The notes: generated by a model not told the origin, from the letters alone. A stretch of DNA of 64,000 nucleotides from Chitinophagales bacterium (GCA_023957245.1 JAMLHJ010000010.1:58763-122762), one strand, 5' to 3'; counted from the stretch's first letter, positions 1 through 9,750 are shown. Translations and numbers: made by a program.

Positions 1-2235
1 CAGTTTTACTGTATTGTCACCAATGACGGTACTTGTAGTGAATATACACATGCAGCACAATTTACTGCCTTACCAGAGCCTTATTTTAGAAGTAAACAAT
101 CTGGAAGTTGGAGATTGGCTAGTACTTGGGAAATGTCACCTACTGGAGCTTCTGGCTCATGGCATGATGCGTGTACTTATCCTTGGGATAGTAATTCTGT
201 ATCTGTATTGATACAAAGTCCTCATACAATAAACATTATTGGAGTAATAACCAATGACCCTGATGTCCGTATTGACCAATTGCAAATACAATATGGAGGC
301 ACTTTACAAATCGAATCTTCAGCAGAAATAGAGATTAACGATACAACTGGTACAGATATTATTGTGGAAGGTACACTATACGACCAAACCGTCAGTGGAA
401 AAGGATTGACTTTTCTAGGTAATGCAAAATGGAGCTTAGGTAATTATGGCACAATTATCAAAACCCAAACTTCATCTGTCAATAATTATAGAGATAATTA
501 TGACGGAGGCATTGCTACTATTCCAGCTACTGCCGATTGGATATTCAGAAAAGAGACAGGAAATAATCCTACAGTTACAACATTGGGAATGTATTATCCC
601 AATCTGTATTTTGAAAATGATAATCCTGCTGCTGCAAGTTTTATTTTTAGTGGCAATTCTGGTTTTGCAACAGTCAAAAGTAATATGACCTTGAGGGGAG
701 TCAACCCTGTCTATGTTACAGACACTAACACATTTATTACACCTATGCGAGTATTGGGTAATGTCGTCATAAATAGTGGAAATACATTTAGAATACAAGC
801 TGTAGATAATGTAGGTACAGGTTTGGAAGTAGGTGGAGATATTACTGTAGAAGGAGTATTAGATTTGAATCATAGCAATAAGGGATTACTTAGATTGAAT
901 GGTACTGGAACCCAAACAATTTCTGGAGCTGGAACTATTGATTTATGGGATGTTCATTTAAACAAGCCTTCTCAAACTTTAGCAGTATTAGATAGAGATA
1001 TAGAAGTGAAAAATCAATTGAATTTTTCGGGAGGGATTATCCACGCCAAATCCAATACTTTAAATGTATCAAATGGTGATCCAACCAATGCAATTATAGG
1101 TTTTGATATTCCTAATAACACTGGAACATACTCAGACGATAGATATGTGATAGGGAAATTGAGAAGAGCAATCACTAATGCATCTAATATTTATATTTTC
1201 CCGATAGGCGATACAGCAAGAGCAAATCCAAGCGAAACGACTCAATTTGGGTACAATCCAGCTAGATTGACAATTCGAGCTATTCCTGGAGGTGTACCTT
1301 ATGCCGTTGGCGAATTTATTCCTGCTTGGCCAGGTGCAATCAATGCGCATAGAGATATTATTTGTGGGGGATTCCCAAAATTCATTGAATACCGTGCTTT
1401 AACTGGAAAAGGATATTGGCATTTTGAAGGCTCTACATTTAGCAACTACGATATCAATATCCACCCTAATATTTTAAATATCAATACCGAACCCAATGAA
1501 AATTCGGTTCTAGGATTTTCAGATACTTATAGAGCATTAAAAGAACGTACGACTCAAGCTGGCTTGGTATGGGATCCGAATGTATCTACTGCTGGAGATC
1601 CTTGTATTGTTTCTCCTACCTATTATGATATCATTGGCGCTGGATATAGCGGGTTTTCAATTTTTGCACCTGGAGGAGGTTTTGGGTTGACAACTGCTTT
1701 ACCGATAGAGTTATTATACTTTAATATCCATTGTGATGCTACACCAATATTGAGTTGGGCGACAGCATCTGAATTAAACACACATTATTTCACTATTGAG
1801 AAATCTGATGATGGAAAAATTTTCTCACCAATAGTTCATATAGATGCTGCTGGAAATTCTAATCAAAAAATTGATTATCAATATTTAATAAATGAAAGTG
1901 ACATAACACAGTATTATAGATTGGTAGAAACCGATTTAGATGGTACTCTGTATTACCATGGAATCATAGAAAATGATTGTAAAACAATTTATTCTACAAA
2001 TCTTCAGGTATATTATCAACCTCATAAAGGAATTGTAACACATTTCAATCCTGATAAGATGCCTAAGATGATTCAAGTATATGATGCATCTGCAAGACTG
2101 ATGTTACAACAAGATATTATTTCCAATGACAATATTCAATCAATTCCTTCAGCAAGAAATTGGTCAAAAGGTGTATATTTTGTCAATATTATTTTTGATG
2201 CAGAAGTCATAACAAAGGAAGTCGTTATATACTAA
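1..2235 (+). CDS. T9SS-sorted surface protein (5' end outside window)
   Basis: The frame is open from base 1, so the gene is 5'-truncated and its signal peptide lies outside the window. The visible 745 codons are mostly beta-rich, repetitive extracellular-type sequence. Near the end is the linker typical of Bacteroidota surface proteins (LPIELLYF, then LSWATASELNTHYFTIEKS), and the last ~80 residues look like a type A T9SS sorting domain (…GVYFVNI…, ending KEVVIY). The protein is therefore expected to be exported by Sec, passed through the type IX system and anchored on or released from the surface. No enzymatic motif was seen, so its activity is unknown. An in-frame TTG at 115 is not the real start. 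The last ten codons lie in the left copy of a 91-bp direct repeat, so this 3' end is present twice around the RAYT insertion. Confidence 0.85.
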   Translation, partial: QFYCIVTNDGTCSEYTHAAQFTALPEPYFRSKQSGSWRLASTWEMSPTGASGSWHDACTYPWDSNSVSVLIQSPHTINIIGVITNDPDVRIDQLQIQYGGTLQIESSAEIEINDTTGTDIIVEGTLYDQTVSGKGLTFLGNAKWSLGNYGTIIKTQTSSVNNYRDNYDGGIATIPATADWIFRKETGNNPTVTTLGMYYPNLYFENDNPAAASFIFSGNSGFATVKSNMTLRGVNPVYVTDTNTFITPMRVLGNVVINSGNTFRIQAVDNVGTGLEVGGDITVEGVLDLNHSNKGLLRLNGTGTQTISGAGTIDLWDVHLNKPSQTLAVLDRDIEVKNQLNFSGGIIHAKSNTLNVSNGDPTNAIIGFDIPNNTGTYSDDRYVIGKLRRAITNASNIYIFPIGDTARANPSETTQFGYNPARLTIRAIPGGVPYAVGEFIPAWPGAINAHRDIICGGFPKFIEYRALTGKGYWHFEGSTFSNYDINIHPNILNINTEPNENSVLGFSDTYRALKERTTQAGLVWDPNVSTAGDPCIVSPTYYDIIGAGYSGFSIFAPGGGFGLTTALPIELLYFNIHCDATPILSWATASELNTHYFTIEKSDDGKIFSPIVHIDAAGNSNQKIDYQYLINESDITQYYRLVETDLDGTLYYHGIIENDCKTIYSTNLQVYYQPHKGIVTHFNPDKMPKMIQVYDASARLMLQQDIISNDNIQSIPSARNWSKGVYFVNIIFDAEVITKEVVIY

Positions 2236-2293
2236 TATCAAATTCATGAGTAATGGAGTCATTGTCTTCTCTATGATAGACATAAGATGGCTC
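2203..2293. repeat. 91-bp direct repeat, left copy
   Basis: These 91 bp recur at 2997-3087 with two mismatches inside the aligned span (2266 c/t and 2288 t/a). The left copy carries the last codons and stop of the T9SS protein. On the other strand it carries a second copy of the last ~23 codons of the glycosyltransferase. The pair brackets the RAYT gene and its palindromes. Confidence 0.95.
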
Positions 2294-2300
2294 TGTGTTG

Positions 2301-2321
2301 GCACGAGCGTCTCGCTCGTGC
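2301..2321. repeat. REP-like palindrome upstream of RAYT
   Basis: Perfect inverted repeat: 9-bp arms GCACGAGCG and CGCTCGTGC around TCT. It is the same palindrome family as the two copies downstream of the transposase, in the opposite orientation. It is markedly more GC-rich than the surrounding DNA. Likely a REP-type substrate of the adjacent RAYT. Confidence 0.8.
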
Positions 2322-2346
2322 ATAGAAAAATGTTTACATTTATAAC

Positions 2347-2895
2347 ATGAGTAGAAAGTATAAATTCCACGAAAAGGAAGGTGCTTATTTTATCAGCTTT
2401 GCTGTAATCGATTGGATAGATGTATTTACAAGAATAGACTACTTTTCCATTTTGATTGAATCACTGGATTATTGTAGAAAAAATAAAGGAATGATCATTT
2501 TTGCATATTGTATTATGCCTAGTCATGTTCATTTAATTTTTCGTTCATCAAACGAAGACCCATCAGGATTAATACGAGATTTCAAAGGATTTACCTCCAA
2601 AAAGTTACTGAAAGCTATTGCGGAAAACAACCAAGAAAGCCGCAGAGAGTGGATGATGGAAAAATTTACAATAGCGGGAGCAAAAAACTCCAACGTAAAA
2701 AAATATCAGTTTTGGCAGCAGAATAATCATCCAATAGAAATATGGTCAAATCATGTATTTGAACAAAAACTGAAATATATACATGAAAATCCTGTCAAGT
2801 CTGGATTTGTAGCAGAATCTTATGAGTGGAAGTATAGTAGTGCCAGAAATTATATTAACGAGAAGGAAACCTATTTAGAAATCGATATTATTTGA
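2347..2895 (+). CDS. REP-associated tyrosine transposase (RAYT, TnpA_REP)
   Basis: This 182-residue protein belongs to the Y1/IS200-like HUH transposase superfamily. The metal-binding HUH motif is in IMPSHVHLIF (around residue 60). The C-terminal block QKLKYIHENPVKSGFV is typical of RAYTs and contains the probable catalytic tyrosine. Family members nick and rejoin single-stranded DNA at REP palindromes and are usually single-copy, domesticated genes rather than active insertion sequences. Here GC-rich palindromes lie on both sides (2301-2321; 2926-2945; 2968-2988), which fits a REP/RAYT unit. The gene appears intact. It sits between two 91-bp direct repeats that duplicate the ends of both neighbouring genes, so its arrival did not break either one. 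Confidence 0.9.
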   Translation: MSRKYKFHEKEGAYFISFAVIDWIDVFTRIDYFSILIESLDYCRKNKGMIIFAYCIMPSHVHLIFRSSNEDPSGLIRDFKGFTSKKLLKAIAENNQESRREWMMEKFTIAGAKNSNVKKYQFWQQNNHPIEIWSNHVFEQKLKYIHENPVKSGFVAESYEWKYSSARNYINEKETYLEIDII

Positions 2896-2925
2896 TAGAT
2901 TAATGTACGAAGAAAATAGGTTAAT

Positions 2926-2988
2926 GCACGAGCGGGACGCTCGCGATAGCTGGAAGAATAGGTTAATGCACGAGCGAGACGCTCGCGC
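2926..2988. repeat. Two tandem REP-like palindromes downstream of RAYT
   Basis: Two copies of a ~42-bp unit, each with ATAGGTTAATGCACGAGCG, a 3-bp loop and CGCTCGCG. The hairpins are at 2926-2945 (loop GGA) and 2968-2988 (loop AGA). The arms CGAGCG/CGCTCG match the palindrome at 2301-2321. Together the three copies flank the transposase in inverted orientation. Confidence 0.8.
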
Positions 2989-2996
2989 AAACTGGG

Positions 2997-3087
2997 GAAG
3001 TCATAACAAAGGAAGTCGTTATATACTAATATCAAATTCATGAGTAATGGAGTCATTGTTTTCTCTATGATAGACATAAGAAGGCTC
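2997..3087. repeat. 91-bp direct repeat, right copy
   Basis: Second copy of 2203-2293, offset by 794 bp. It contains the functional 3' end of the glycosyltransferase gene on the minus strand and a detached copy of the 3' end of the upstream T9SS gene. If the 794 bp is removed, the two genes become convergent with their stop codons overlapping by about 11 bp. Confidence 0.95.
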
Positions 3088-3648
3088 CATACATTTCATT
3101 GTCTTTATCCCTATTCTGATTGCTCTCATATAGAAATCAAAGTCAGCTCCAAATTGCATTTTTTTAAAGCCTCCCAAATTCACAAATGTATTTTTAGTCA
3201 TAAAAAAAGTGGCTCCAACAATGCATTTTGATAAATGAATCTGAAGCCCTTCATGTATTAAATCTGGAACATATTGATCTCCAATCACTTTTACTCCACC
3301 ATGAAGCAATTGAATTTGAGGATTTTCTGTTAAGACCAATGCTCTATTTTCCAAATGCATAGGAAGATACTCATCATCAGAATCTAAAAATGTAATCCAT
3401 TCCCCATTGGAAAAAGAAACTCCAATATTTTTGGCAACATCAACACCTTTATTCTCCTGATAAAAATATCTAAATCGACTATCTATATCAACGAAATACT
3501 TTACTACATCTTTAGTTTTATCGACACTACCATCATCAATAATGATAGCTTCCCAATCTGCAAAAGATTGATTCAATAATGAAATTAATGCCCTTTTGAG
3601 CAAATGAGAACGATTATATGTAGCAATTATGACTGAAAATCTTGGCAT
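3019..3648 (-). CDS. Family 2 glycosyltransferase (GT-A fold)
   Basis: A 209-residue protein with the GT2 start FSVIIATYNRSHLLKRALIS, the nucleotide-binding IIIDDGSVDKT around residues 35-45, and the metal-binding DSDD around residue 90 after NGEWITFL. GT2 enzymes transfer sugars from nucleotide-sugar donors, usually for polysaccharide, LPS or glycoprotein synthesis. The acceptor cannot be read here. It is short for the family but has the complete catalytic core. It starts 8 bp after the smc stop on the same strand, so it is probably co-transcribed with smc. Its last ~23 codons lie in the right copy of the 91-bp repeat. Confidence 0.85.
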   Translation of the reverse strand: MPRFSVIIATYNRSHLLKRALISLLNQSFADWEAIIIDDGSVDKTKDVVKYFVDIDSRFRYFYQENKGVDVAKNIGVSFSNGEWITFLDSDDEYLPMHLENRALVLTENPQIQLLHGGVKVIGDQYVPDLIHEGLQIHLSKCIVGATFFMTKNTFVNLGGFKKMQFGADFDFYMRAIRIGIKTMKCMEPSYVYHRENNDSITHEFDISI

Positions 3649-3656
3649 AGAGATTT

Positions 3657-6600
3657 CTAATTCAAATAACTAAAATCAACTGGCACTACTCTAGAAATAC
3701 CTTGTTTAATCATTGTTACCCCATAAATGTTGTCAACTTCAGCCATTGTTGATTTATTGTGAGTCACTAAAATAAATTGAGAACTTTTGGAAAACTCTCT
3801 AATTGCATCATTGAACTTTTTGATATTATTATCATCTAAAGGCGCATCAACCTCATCTAAAATACAAAATGGAGCAGGTTTATAAAGATATAATGCAAAC
3901 AATAAAGACAATGCAGTAAGTGTCTTCTCTCCACCAGAAAGTTGATTAACGCTTTGGGGACGTTTACCTTTGGGTTTGGCAGTAATTTCAATCTCAGACT
4001 CCAACACATCATCAGGATTGACAATCAACAAATCACAAGTATCATCATTAGTAAACATGCTTCTAAAAACACGAATAAAGTTTTCTCTAACGGCAGTAAA
4101 AGTATTTAAAAATTGTTCTTTAGCAATTGTATCCACTTCATTGATTGTCGCTAATAAGCTCACTTTTGCATCAACCAAATCCTTTTTCTGCTCCGAAATA
4201 AAATCAAATCTTTCTTTCATTTCATCATAGGCTTCTTCCGCCATTGGATTGACTTCACCAAATTGATCTAACTTCCTTCTGATCTTTATCATCTTTTCCT
4301 CCAAAATATCTTTAGACGTTTCTGGTTCTTTTAGGTCTTCCAATAAAGATTCCAATTCTATCCTAAACTCAAAAGCCAATTTCTCTTTTAAAACATTCAA
4401 TCTAATTTTTTGCTCATTATAATCTTCCTTTAATCTAATGATAGATTCCTGAGTAATTCTACGTTTTTTCTCAATATCTCTAATACTATCTTCAAGATTT
4501 CTAGCTGATTGTTTTATTTCAAAAAAATTAGATTCTTTATTAGAGAGTGCAGACATCAATTGTTGCTTACGCTCATGTTCTAAAATTAATAGCTGCTCAA
4601 GCTTATCTGTTTTATTGGATATTTCTTGTAATTCTTTTTGAATATCAATAAGATTCTCATTGTATTTTTGTGATTGTTCTTTGAAAGAATTAGACTGATT
4701 TATTTTATACTGCTTATTTTGAAGTAGAGATTTATAAAGATTTTCTTGTTGAATAAACCGAATATTATTCTCATTAAAATGTTGTTGTAATTGTCCAAAC
4801 TTTTCAGATTCCTTTTTATAATTCTCTTCAATTGTCTTGGTCTGTTCGGAGTTTAATTTCCAACTTTCATTATTATCATCCAATTGAGATTTCAAAGGTA
4901 GAATTTCATTTTTCAGTCTTTCAATATGCTGTTGGACATTGGCTTGTCTTTCCTTGTTAACTTCTACAACTTCTTTAAAATTTTCAATTCTGGTTTTTTT
5001 AGAAACATAAGATTTTTCCAATTCAGACAAATCTTTTCTTTCTCTTTCAATTGTTTTCTTATATGAGTGGTTCTTACATTCTTGAAGGGCAAACTGTGTT
5101 TCTTGAAGACTTTTTTTAAGTCCTAAAGATTGTTGGTCAAGTTCTTTAATTTCTTTTTCCAACTTCTCTAGATTTTTTAGACGACCTAATCTTTTACCTT
5201 CAAATAAACCAACTGAGCCACCAGATATTTGATATGAAGACTTTAAAATATGTCCGCTTTGTGTTACGATTTCACCATTAAAATTATTGGGCTTTTCCCA
5301 TTTATCGAATTGAAAATCATCACTCACCAAATAAATTTCTTTCAGTAAATAAGATAATAGTGGCTGATAAGCTTTATCGATTTCTAATAAATTATAGACT
5401 GGAGTTAAATCACTTGATAGCAATGCAAAATCCTGATAAGGAGAAATACTGGCAAAATAATCCAAAATAAAAAATCCCGCCTTTCCATTTCCACCATCTT
5501 GAAGCGCCTTTATTGATTTAATGGCTTCAGCTTCTGTCTGCACAACAAAGTGATTGAGAAATGGTTGAAGAACAATCTCGACTGCTGCTCTATATTTTTC
5601 TTCACAATATAAAATATCAGTCACTAATAATGCGTCTTTTAACCAAGGTGCGTTCTTCTTCAAATGCTTGATAGCATCAGGAAATCCCTGAAGACTATCA
5701 ACCATATTTTTAGTCAATTTGAACTCATTATTTTTAGCATCTCCACTCCTATTTATCTGATTGAGTTGAGTTCTATATTCTTCAGTTTTAGATTCTAATT
5801 GCTCAATCTTTTCATTATTTTCAGCTTCTTTACGTTCAATATCATTCAACAAAACAGTATGTTTATTGATCTTATCTTCAAGTCCATTCATTTCACTTTC
5901 TATCAAAGACAACTGCTTTTGGCGTTCTTCATTTTCAAAAAGTGACTGTTGAGCAGATTTAATTTGACCATCTAACTCTGTTTGCTTAATTGCAATATCT
6001 TTTTCTGTTGAAAATATTTTTTGTTTAAGTTGTTGCAATTGACTTTCAGCTGACTCAAATCGTTCTCTCAAAATTAAATTTTTCTCTCTTTTTTCATCTA
6101 AAACTGTTTGAGATTCATTCAATAATTTTTTGAGTTCTAGCATCTGAGTTTCAGCTAGGCCAATACTATTTTCCATAGCATTAATTTCTATTGCCAACTT
6201 CTCAATAGATTGTTCAGCATCGATATTACTTTCTTCTATTTGCTTAGTTTTGTTTTGCTGAAAAGTAGCTTGTTGCAACAACAATTTCTTTTCATTCTCA
6301 TATTCTTGAATGGTATTTACTAATTGATTTAATTTCTTTTGTTCATCAGAAAGTAATTTTTCACCATCAATAATTGCCTGTTTAACAACTTCCAATTGCG
6401 CTTCATTTGTTCGAATCAGTGTGTCATCCTGAACAATCTGATCTTCCTTATTCTGAATAGCTGAAAGCTTATCGTCACAGATTTGATTAATTTCCATCAA
6501 TTCATAAGAAGCAATATCAACAGCCAATAACTTATATTCTTCCTTTAAGCCTTTATACTGTTTAGCTTTTTTAGCTTGAGATTCTAGACCTTTTAAATTT

Positions 6601-7199
6601 TTATTGATTTCATGCAGAATATCTTCAACTCTATCCAAATCAGATTCAGTACCTTGAAGTTTAAGAAGGGTTTCTTTCTTACGTGTTTTATACTTAGAAA
6701 TACCTGATGCTTGTTCTAATAATCTCCGACGAGCTTTGTCCACATCATTGAGAATATCATCAATCATTTTCAATTCGATAATCGCATAAGTGTCTGTACT
6801 AATACCTGTATCAAGGAATAAATCACGAATATCTTTCAACCTACACACTATACCATTAAGTCTGTATTCACTATCTCCTTCTCGTGTAATCGTCCTAGTG
6901 ATAGTAACGGAGGAATATTCGGTAGATAAAATATTTTTAGTATTGTCCAAGGTCATTGAAACCTCAGCTATATTAGATGGATGTCTTTCTTTGGTGCCAT
7001 TAAAAATGATATTATCCATTTTCTCTAGCCTCAAAGATTTTGACTTCTGCTCTCCCAAAACCCAACGAACAGCATCTACGATATTAGACTTACCGCAACC
7101 ATTGGGCCCGACAATACCAGTAATATTTTGATCAAAATTAATAATCGTTTTATCAGCAAAACTTTTAAAACCTTTTATCTCAATGCTTTTTAGACGCAT
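3657..7199 (-). CDS. smc: Chromosome segregation ATPase SMC
   Basis: A 1180-residue protein with the full SMC layout. The N-terminal ABC half has Walker A GPNGCGKS at residues 31-38. Two long coiled-coil arms surround a hinge at about residues 500-670. The C-terminal half has signature LSGGEK at 1087-1092 and Walker B FCILDEVDA at 1111-1119. SMC dimers form the bacterial condensin with ScpA/ScpB and organise and segregate the chromosome. The length matches the family. ScpA/ScpB are not in the window. A perfect TAnnTTTG box lies only 7 bp before the ATG, so the transcript may have almost no leader. Confidence 0.97.
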   Translation of the reverse strand: MRLKSIEIKGFKSFADKTIINFDQNITGIVGPNGCGKSNIVDAVRWVLGEQKSKSLRLEKMDNIIFNGTKERHPSNIAEVSMTLDNTKNILSTEYSSVTITRTITREGDSEYRLNGIVCRLKDIRDLFLDTGISTDTYAIIELKMIDDILNDVDKARRRLLEQASGISKYKTRKKETLLKLQGTESDLDRVEDILHEINKNLKGLESQAKKAKQYKGLKEEYKLLAVDIASYELMEINQICDDKLSAIQNKEDQIVQDDTLIRTNEAQLEVVKQAIIDGEKLLSDEQKKLNQLVNTIQEYENEKKLLLQQATFQQNKTKQIEESNIDAEQSIEKLAIEINAMENSIGLAETQMLELKKLLNESQTVLDEKREKNLILRERFESAESQLQQLKQKIFSTEKDIAIKQTELDGQIKSAQQSLFENEERQKQLSLIESEMNGLEDKINKHTVLLNDIERKEAENNEKIEQLESKTEEYRTQLNQINRSGDAKNNEFKLTKNMVDSLQGFPDAIKHLKKNAPWLKDALLVTDILYCEEKYRAAVEIVLQPFLNHFVVQTEAEAIKSIKALQDGGNGKAGFFILDYFASISPYQDFALLSSDLTPVYNLLEIDKAYQPLLSYLLKEIYLVSDDFQFDKWEKPNNFNGEIVTQSGHILKSSYQISGGSVGLFEGKRLGRLKNLEKLEKEIKELDQQSLGLKKSLQETQFALQECKNHSYKKTIERERKDLSELEKSYVSKKTRIENFKEVVEVNKERQANVQQHIERLKNEILPLKSQLDDNNESWKLNSEQTKTIEENYKKESEKFGQLQQHFNENNIRFIQQENLYKSLLQNKQYKINQSNSFKEQSQKYNENLIDIQKELQEISNKTDKLEQLLILEHERKQQLMSALSNKESNFFEIKQSARNLEDSIRDIEKKRRITQESIIRLKEDYNEQKIRLNVLKEKLAFEFRIELESLLEDLKEPETSKDILEEKMIKIRRKLDQFGEVNPMAEEAYDEMKERFDFISEQKKDLVDAKVSLLATINEVDTIAKEQFLNTFTAVRENFIRVFRSMFTNDDTCDLLIVNPDDVLESEIEITAKPKGKRPQSVNQLSGGEKTLTALSLLFALYLYKPAPFCILDEVDAPLDDNNIKKFNDAIREFSKSSQFILVTHNKSTMAEVDNIYGVTMIKQGISRVVPVDFSYLN

Positions 7200-7206
7200 A
7201 ACAAAT

Positions 7207-7214
7207 CAAATATA
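7207..7214 (-). promoter_or_regulatory. Possible -7 box of smc
   Basis: On the minus strand this reads TATATTTG, a perfect match to TAnnTTTG, ending 7 bp before the smc ATG. I see no convincing TTG -33 element about 20 bp upstream, so the call rests on the -7 box alone. Confidence 0.4.
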
Positions 7215-7286
7215 GTAAGAATAGATGATTCTATTAAGAAGAATTTTTCAGCGTAGAAACATTCTTATTTAACCAATAGCTTCAAC

Positions 7287-7320
7287 AAAAAAAAGCTATA
7301 TCAAATGACATAGCTTTTTT
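7287..7320 (-). terminator. Rho-independent terminator after the TonB receptor gene
   Basis: Inverted repeat AAAAGCTAT / ATAGCTTTT around a 10-bp loop, with A/T runs on both sides. It lies just after the receptor stop codon and upstream of smc. Read on the minus strand it is followed by a T-run. It could work in either direction. Confidence 0.8.
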
Positions 7321-7342
7321 TGTTTCAACAACTTATTGAGTA

Positions 7343-9724
7343 TTAAAACTCCAATCTATATTGCAAAGTATAATTAATAGGAGATTCCAATTTTGGAGGT
7401 CTTTGATAGTACTCATGATTGGTTAAGTTTTTCACAATAAATCCTACATTGTGCTTCTCATTAATCTGATACATCAATCTAGCACCAATCACAACATCAC
7501 CTTTAAAATTCTGCTCGATACGATATTGAGTTAAATCTTTAATATACAATCCAAATATTTCATCCATTTTCTCCATGAAACTATAGAATCTTATATCTGC
7601 ACCTAAAGTAATCTTCTTATAAGTCCATTCAACATCAGCAGTTAAAAGATGTCTATTTCTATACTTTAATAAATTATTGACATACTCAGAACCTTCCAAT
7701 TTAATAGCTCTTTTAAAATTATTTTTGAATAGTTTTTTGATATACTCACCTACTTCATTCACTTGTTCGCTGTCATCACTATTCAACTCCACTGGGTACG
7801 AATAGCTATATCCAGCATTGATTCTAATAGAGTTATTACTGTTGATATTAATCATATTTTTCCAAGTCAACTCATAACCAGCAATTCTAGCTCTTGAAAT
7901 ATTCACTGAACGGAAACCCATATAGTCGAATGGGTCATAAGGTTCAGTAGATTGAGAAACAGAGTCTGGAATATAAAAATCAAACAAAAATTCCACTAAG
8001 TCATTATATTCTTGCCAAAAAAACGCTGCATCAAATGAACCTGAAAATCTTTTACTTTTTGTAGCAAATTTCTGTTCAAAACCAAGTTCTCCAGTCCAAC
8101 CAAATTCTGGGCGAAGATTGGGATTTGGGAAAATAACCACATCAGCAATATCAGCAGAAGCATATCTTTCAGCTAAAGAAGGAAATCTAAATGCTTGTCC
8201 CCAGCTCAATCTAAGAAAAGAATTTTTTGCAGGATTATAGTTGACACCCATTCTCCAGTTTCCAGGAGAAGCAAAAACTCTTTCTTTATTTTTATTATAT
8301 ATAGGTGCAGCTGCAATACCTGTCTTACTTTGAATTCTGAACATTTCTACACGATTACCTAGCACTGCAGAAACTTTATTCCATCTTTTTTCCACTTGAC
8401 CGTACACTGCAAAAAAATTGGCAGACAAAAAGCGTCCAAATGAACCTTCATCATTCACTACTAAAGTCATTGAATTGGCACCACCCACAGCACTCCAATT
8501 TTTCTTTAACTTTTGTGAAATCTGATAGTCATTATTCAACATATAAATAGGTTTTTTGGAATACTCCTGTTTCAAAATATACAACCTATTTTTGAAATCA
8601 TGCTTTACCCCTTTCTTGCTATATTTTGTTACATAAGGGTCAATAATTACTCTTATATTATCTACATCATTACTAGCACCTGAACCAGGTTTTAATGCAC
8701 CACCAAAGCCATCTTCCCACCAAAAGATATCCTCTTCGTAGCTATTAATGATATTTGCTTTCACACCCCAAAGTAAATTTTCATTTTTATTCCATCTCAA
8801 ATTGAAATTCACTCTACCCAATCTCTCTTCTTGATATTTGTATTGTTTCAAAGCAGAGTACATACTTGCACCAACAGAATATTCAAATTTATCAGAAACT
8901 TTATGTGCTCTCATAAAATTGACTCCGTTGGTCATTCTAGGTGTTTTCCACCATTTAGTTTCTCTTCTTTTTGGAGCACCAATGATAGAGGTATATGCCA
9001 CTAATTTATTCTGTGGTGTAGAGGTAGGCTTTACTGTCTGAATATTAATAGTACCATTCATTGCTGAAGAACCATATAATACTGAAGATGCACCTTTCAA
9101 CACTTCCACTCTTTCAATACTTTCAATAGGAATAAAATCCCATTTTACGTCAAATTTGTCTGGAGATAAAAATGGTTGACCATCAACAATCACCATTACG
9201 CGGCTACCTACTCCGTAAGACCATCCAGAACCAGAACGAATATTGGCTTGACCATCAACAACATTTAAACCTGTTACTCTACGAGCAACATCATCAAACT
9301 TAATTGGGTTAATTGTATTAATAAAACTTGGGTTAACAACTTCTATTGAAACCACTTCTTCACTTGCTCTTTTCGCAAAAATACTTCCTGTAACGACTAT
9401 TTCAGAAGTCATTTCAACTGTTTCGTCCAAAGCAACATTGAGTTCCAATATTTGATTGCTAGACAATTCTATACTCTTTACAACTCTATCGTAACCCATA
9501 TAGCTAAAAGTCACTTTATAAGTCCCAGCTTCTAATTCCAAAGAATAATTGCCATCAAAATCTGTACTTGTTCCTTTGCCTGATGCTGTCATCACACTTG
9601 CACCGATAAGTGCCTCTTTAGATATTGCATCTGTAACAGTACCTTTAATTGTTGCTGCCTGAATTGCACCTACAGAGAGAGTAAGTACTAAAAAAAAGCT
9701 TTTGAATATCTTTTTACAGTCCAC
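7343..9724 (-). CDS. TonB-dependent outer-membrane receptor
   Basis: A 793-residue protein with a signal peptide (residues 1-23, …VGAIQA), a carboxypeptidase-regulatory-like domain at about 24-105 (IKGTVTDAISKEALIGASV), a plug at about 107-230 (SEIVVTG…, VMVIVDGQPF, VLKGASSVLYGSSAMNGTI) and a 22-strand-type barrel ending in …YRLEF. Such receptors import siderophores, cobalamin or other large substrates using TonB energy. No SusD partner is adjacent, so this is more likely a metal/vitamin receptor than a glycan system, but the ligand is unknown. The only suitable start is GTG at 9724, with an in-frame stop four codons upstream. A TATCTTTG box lies about 20 bp before it. Confidence 0.9.
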   Translation of the reverse strand: MDCKKIFKSFFLVLTLSVGAIQAATIKGTVTDAISKEALIGASVMTASGKGTSTDFDGNYSLELEAGTYKVTFSYMGYDRVVKSIELSSNQILELNVALDETVEMTSEIVVTGSIFAKRASEEVVSIEVVNPSFINTINPIKFDDVARRVTGLNVVDGQANIRSGSGWSYGVGSRVMVIVDGQPFLSPDKFDVKWDFIPIESIERVEVLKGASSVLYGSSAMNGTINIQTVKPTSTPQNKLVAYTSIIGAPKRRETKWWKTPRMTNGVNFMRAHKVSDKFEYSVGASMYSALKQYKYQEERLGRVNFNLRWNKNENLLWGVKANIINSYEEDIFWWEDGFGGALKPGSGASNDVDNIRVIIDPYVTKYSKKGVKHDFKNRLYILKQEYSKKPIYMLNNDYQISQKLKKNWSAVGGANSMTLVVNDEGSFGRFLSANFFAVYGQVEKRWNKVSAVLGNRVEMFRIQSKTGIAAAPIYNKNKERVFASPGNWRMGVNYNPAKNSFLRLSWGQAFRFPSLAERYASADIADVVIFPNPNLRPEFGWTGELGFEQKFATKSKRFSGSFDAAFFWQEYNDLVEFLFDFYIPDSVSQSTEPYDPFDYMGFRSVNISRARIAGYELTWKNMININSNNSIRINAGYSYSYPVELNSDDSEQVNEVGEYIKKLFKNNFKRAIKLEGSEYVNNLLKYRNRHLLTADVEWTYKKITLGADIRFYSFMEKMDEIFGLYIKDLTQYRIEQNFKGDVVIGARLMYQINEKHNVGFIVKNLTNHEYYQRPPKLESPINYTLQYRLEF

Positions 9725-9742
9725 GATAAAAATTTAATTCTG

Positions 9743-9750
9743 CAAAGATA
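9743..9750 (-). promoter_or_regulatory. -7 box of the TonB receptor
   Basis: Reads TATCTTTG on the minus strand, followed by GC as at other promoters in this window. It ends 18 bp before the GTG start. The -33 element is not clear. Confidence 0.55.
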
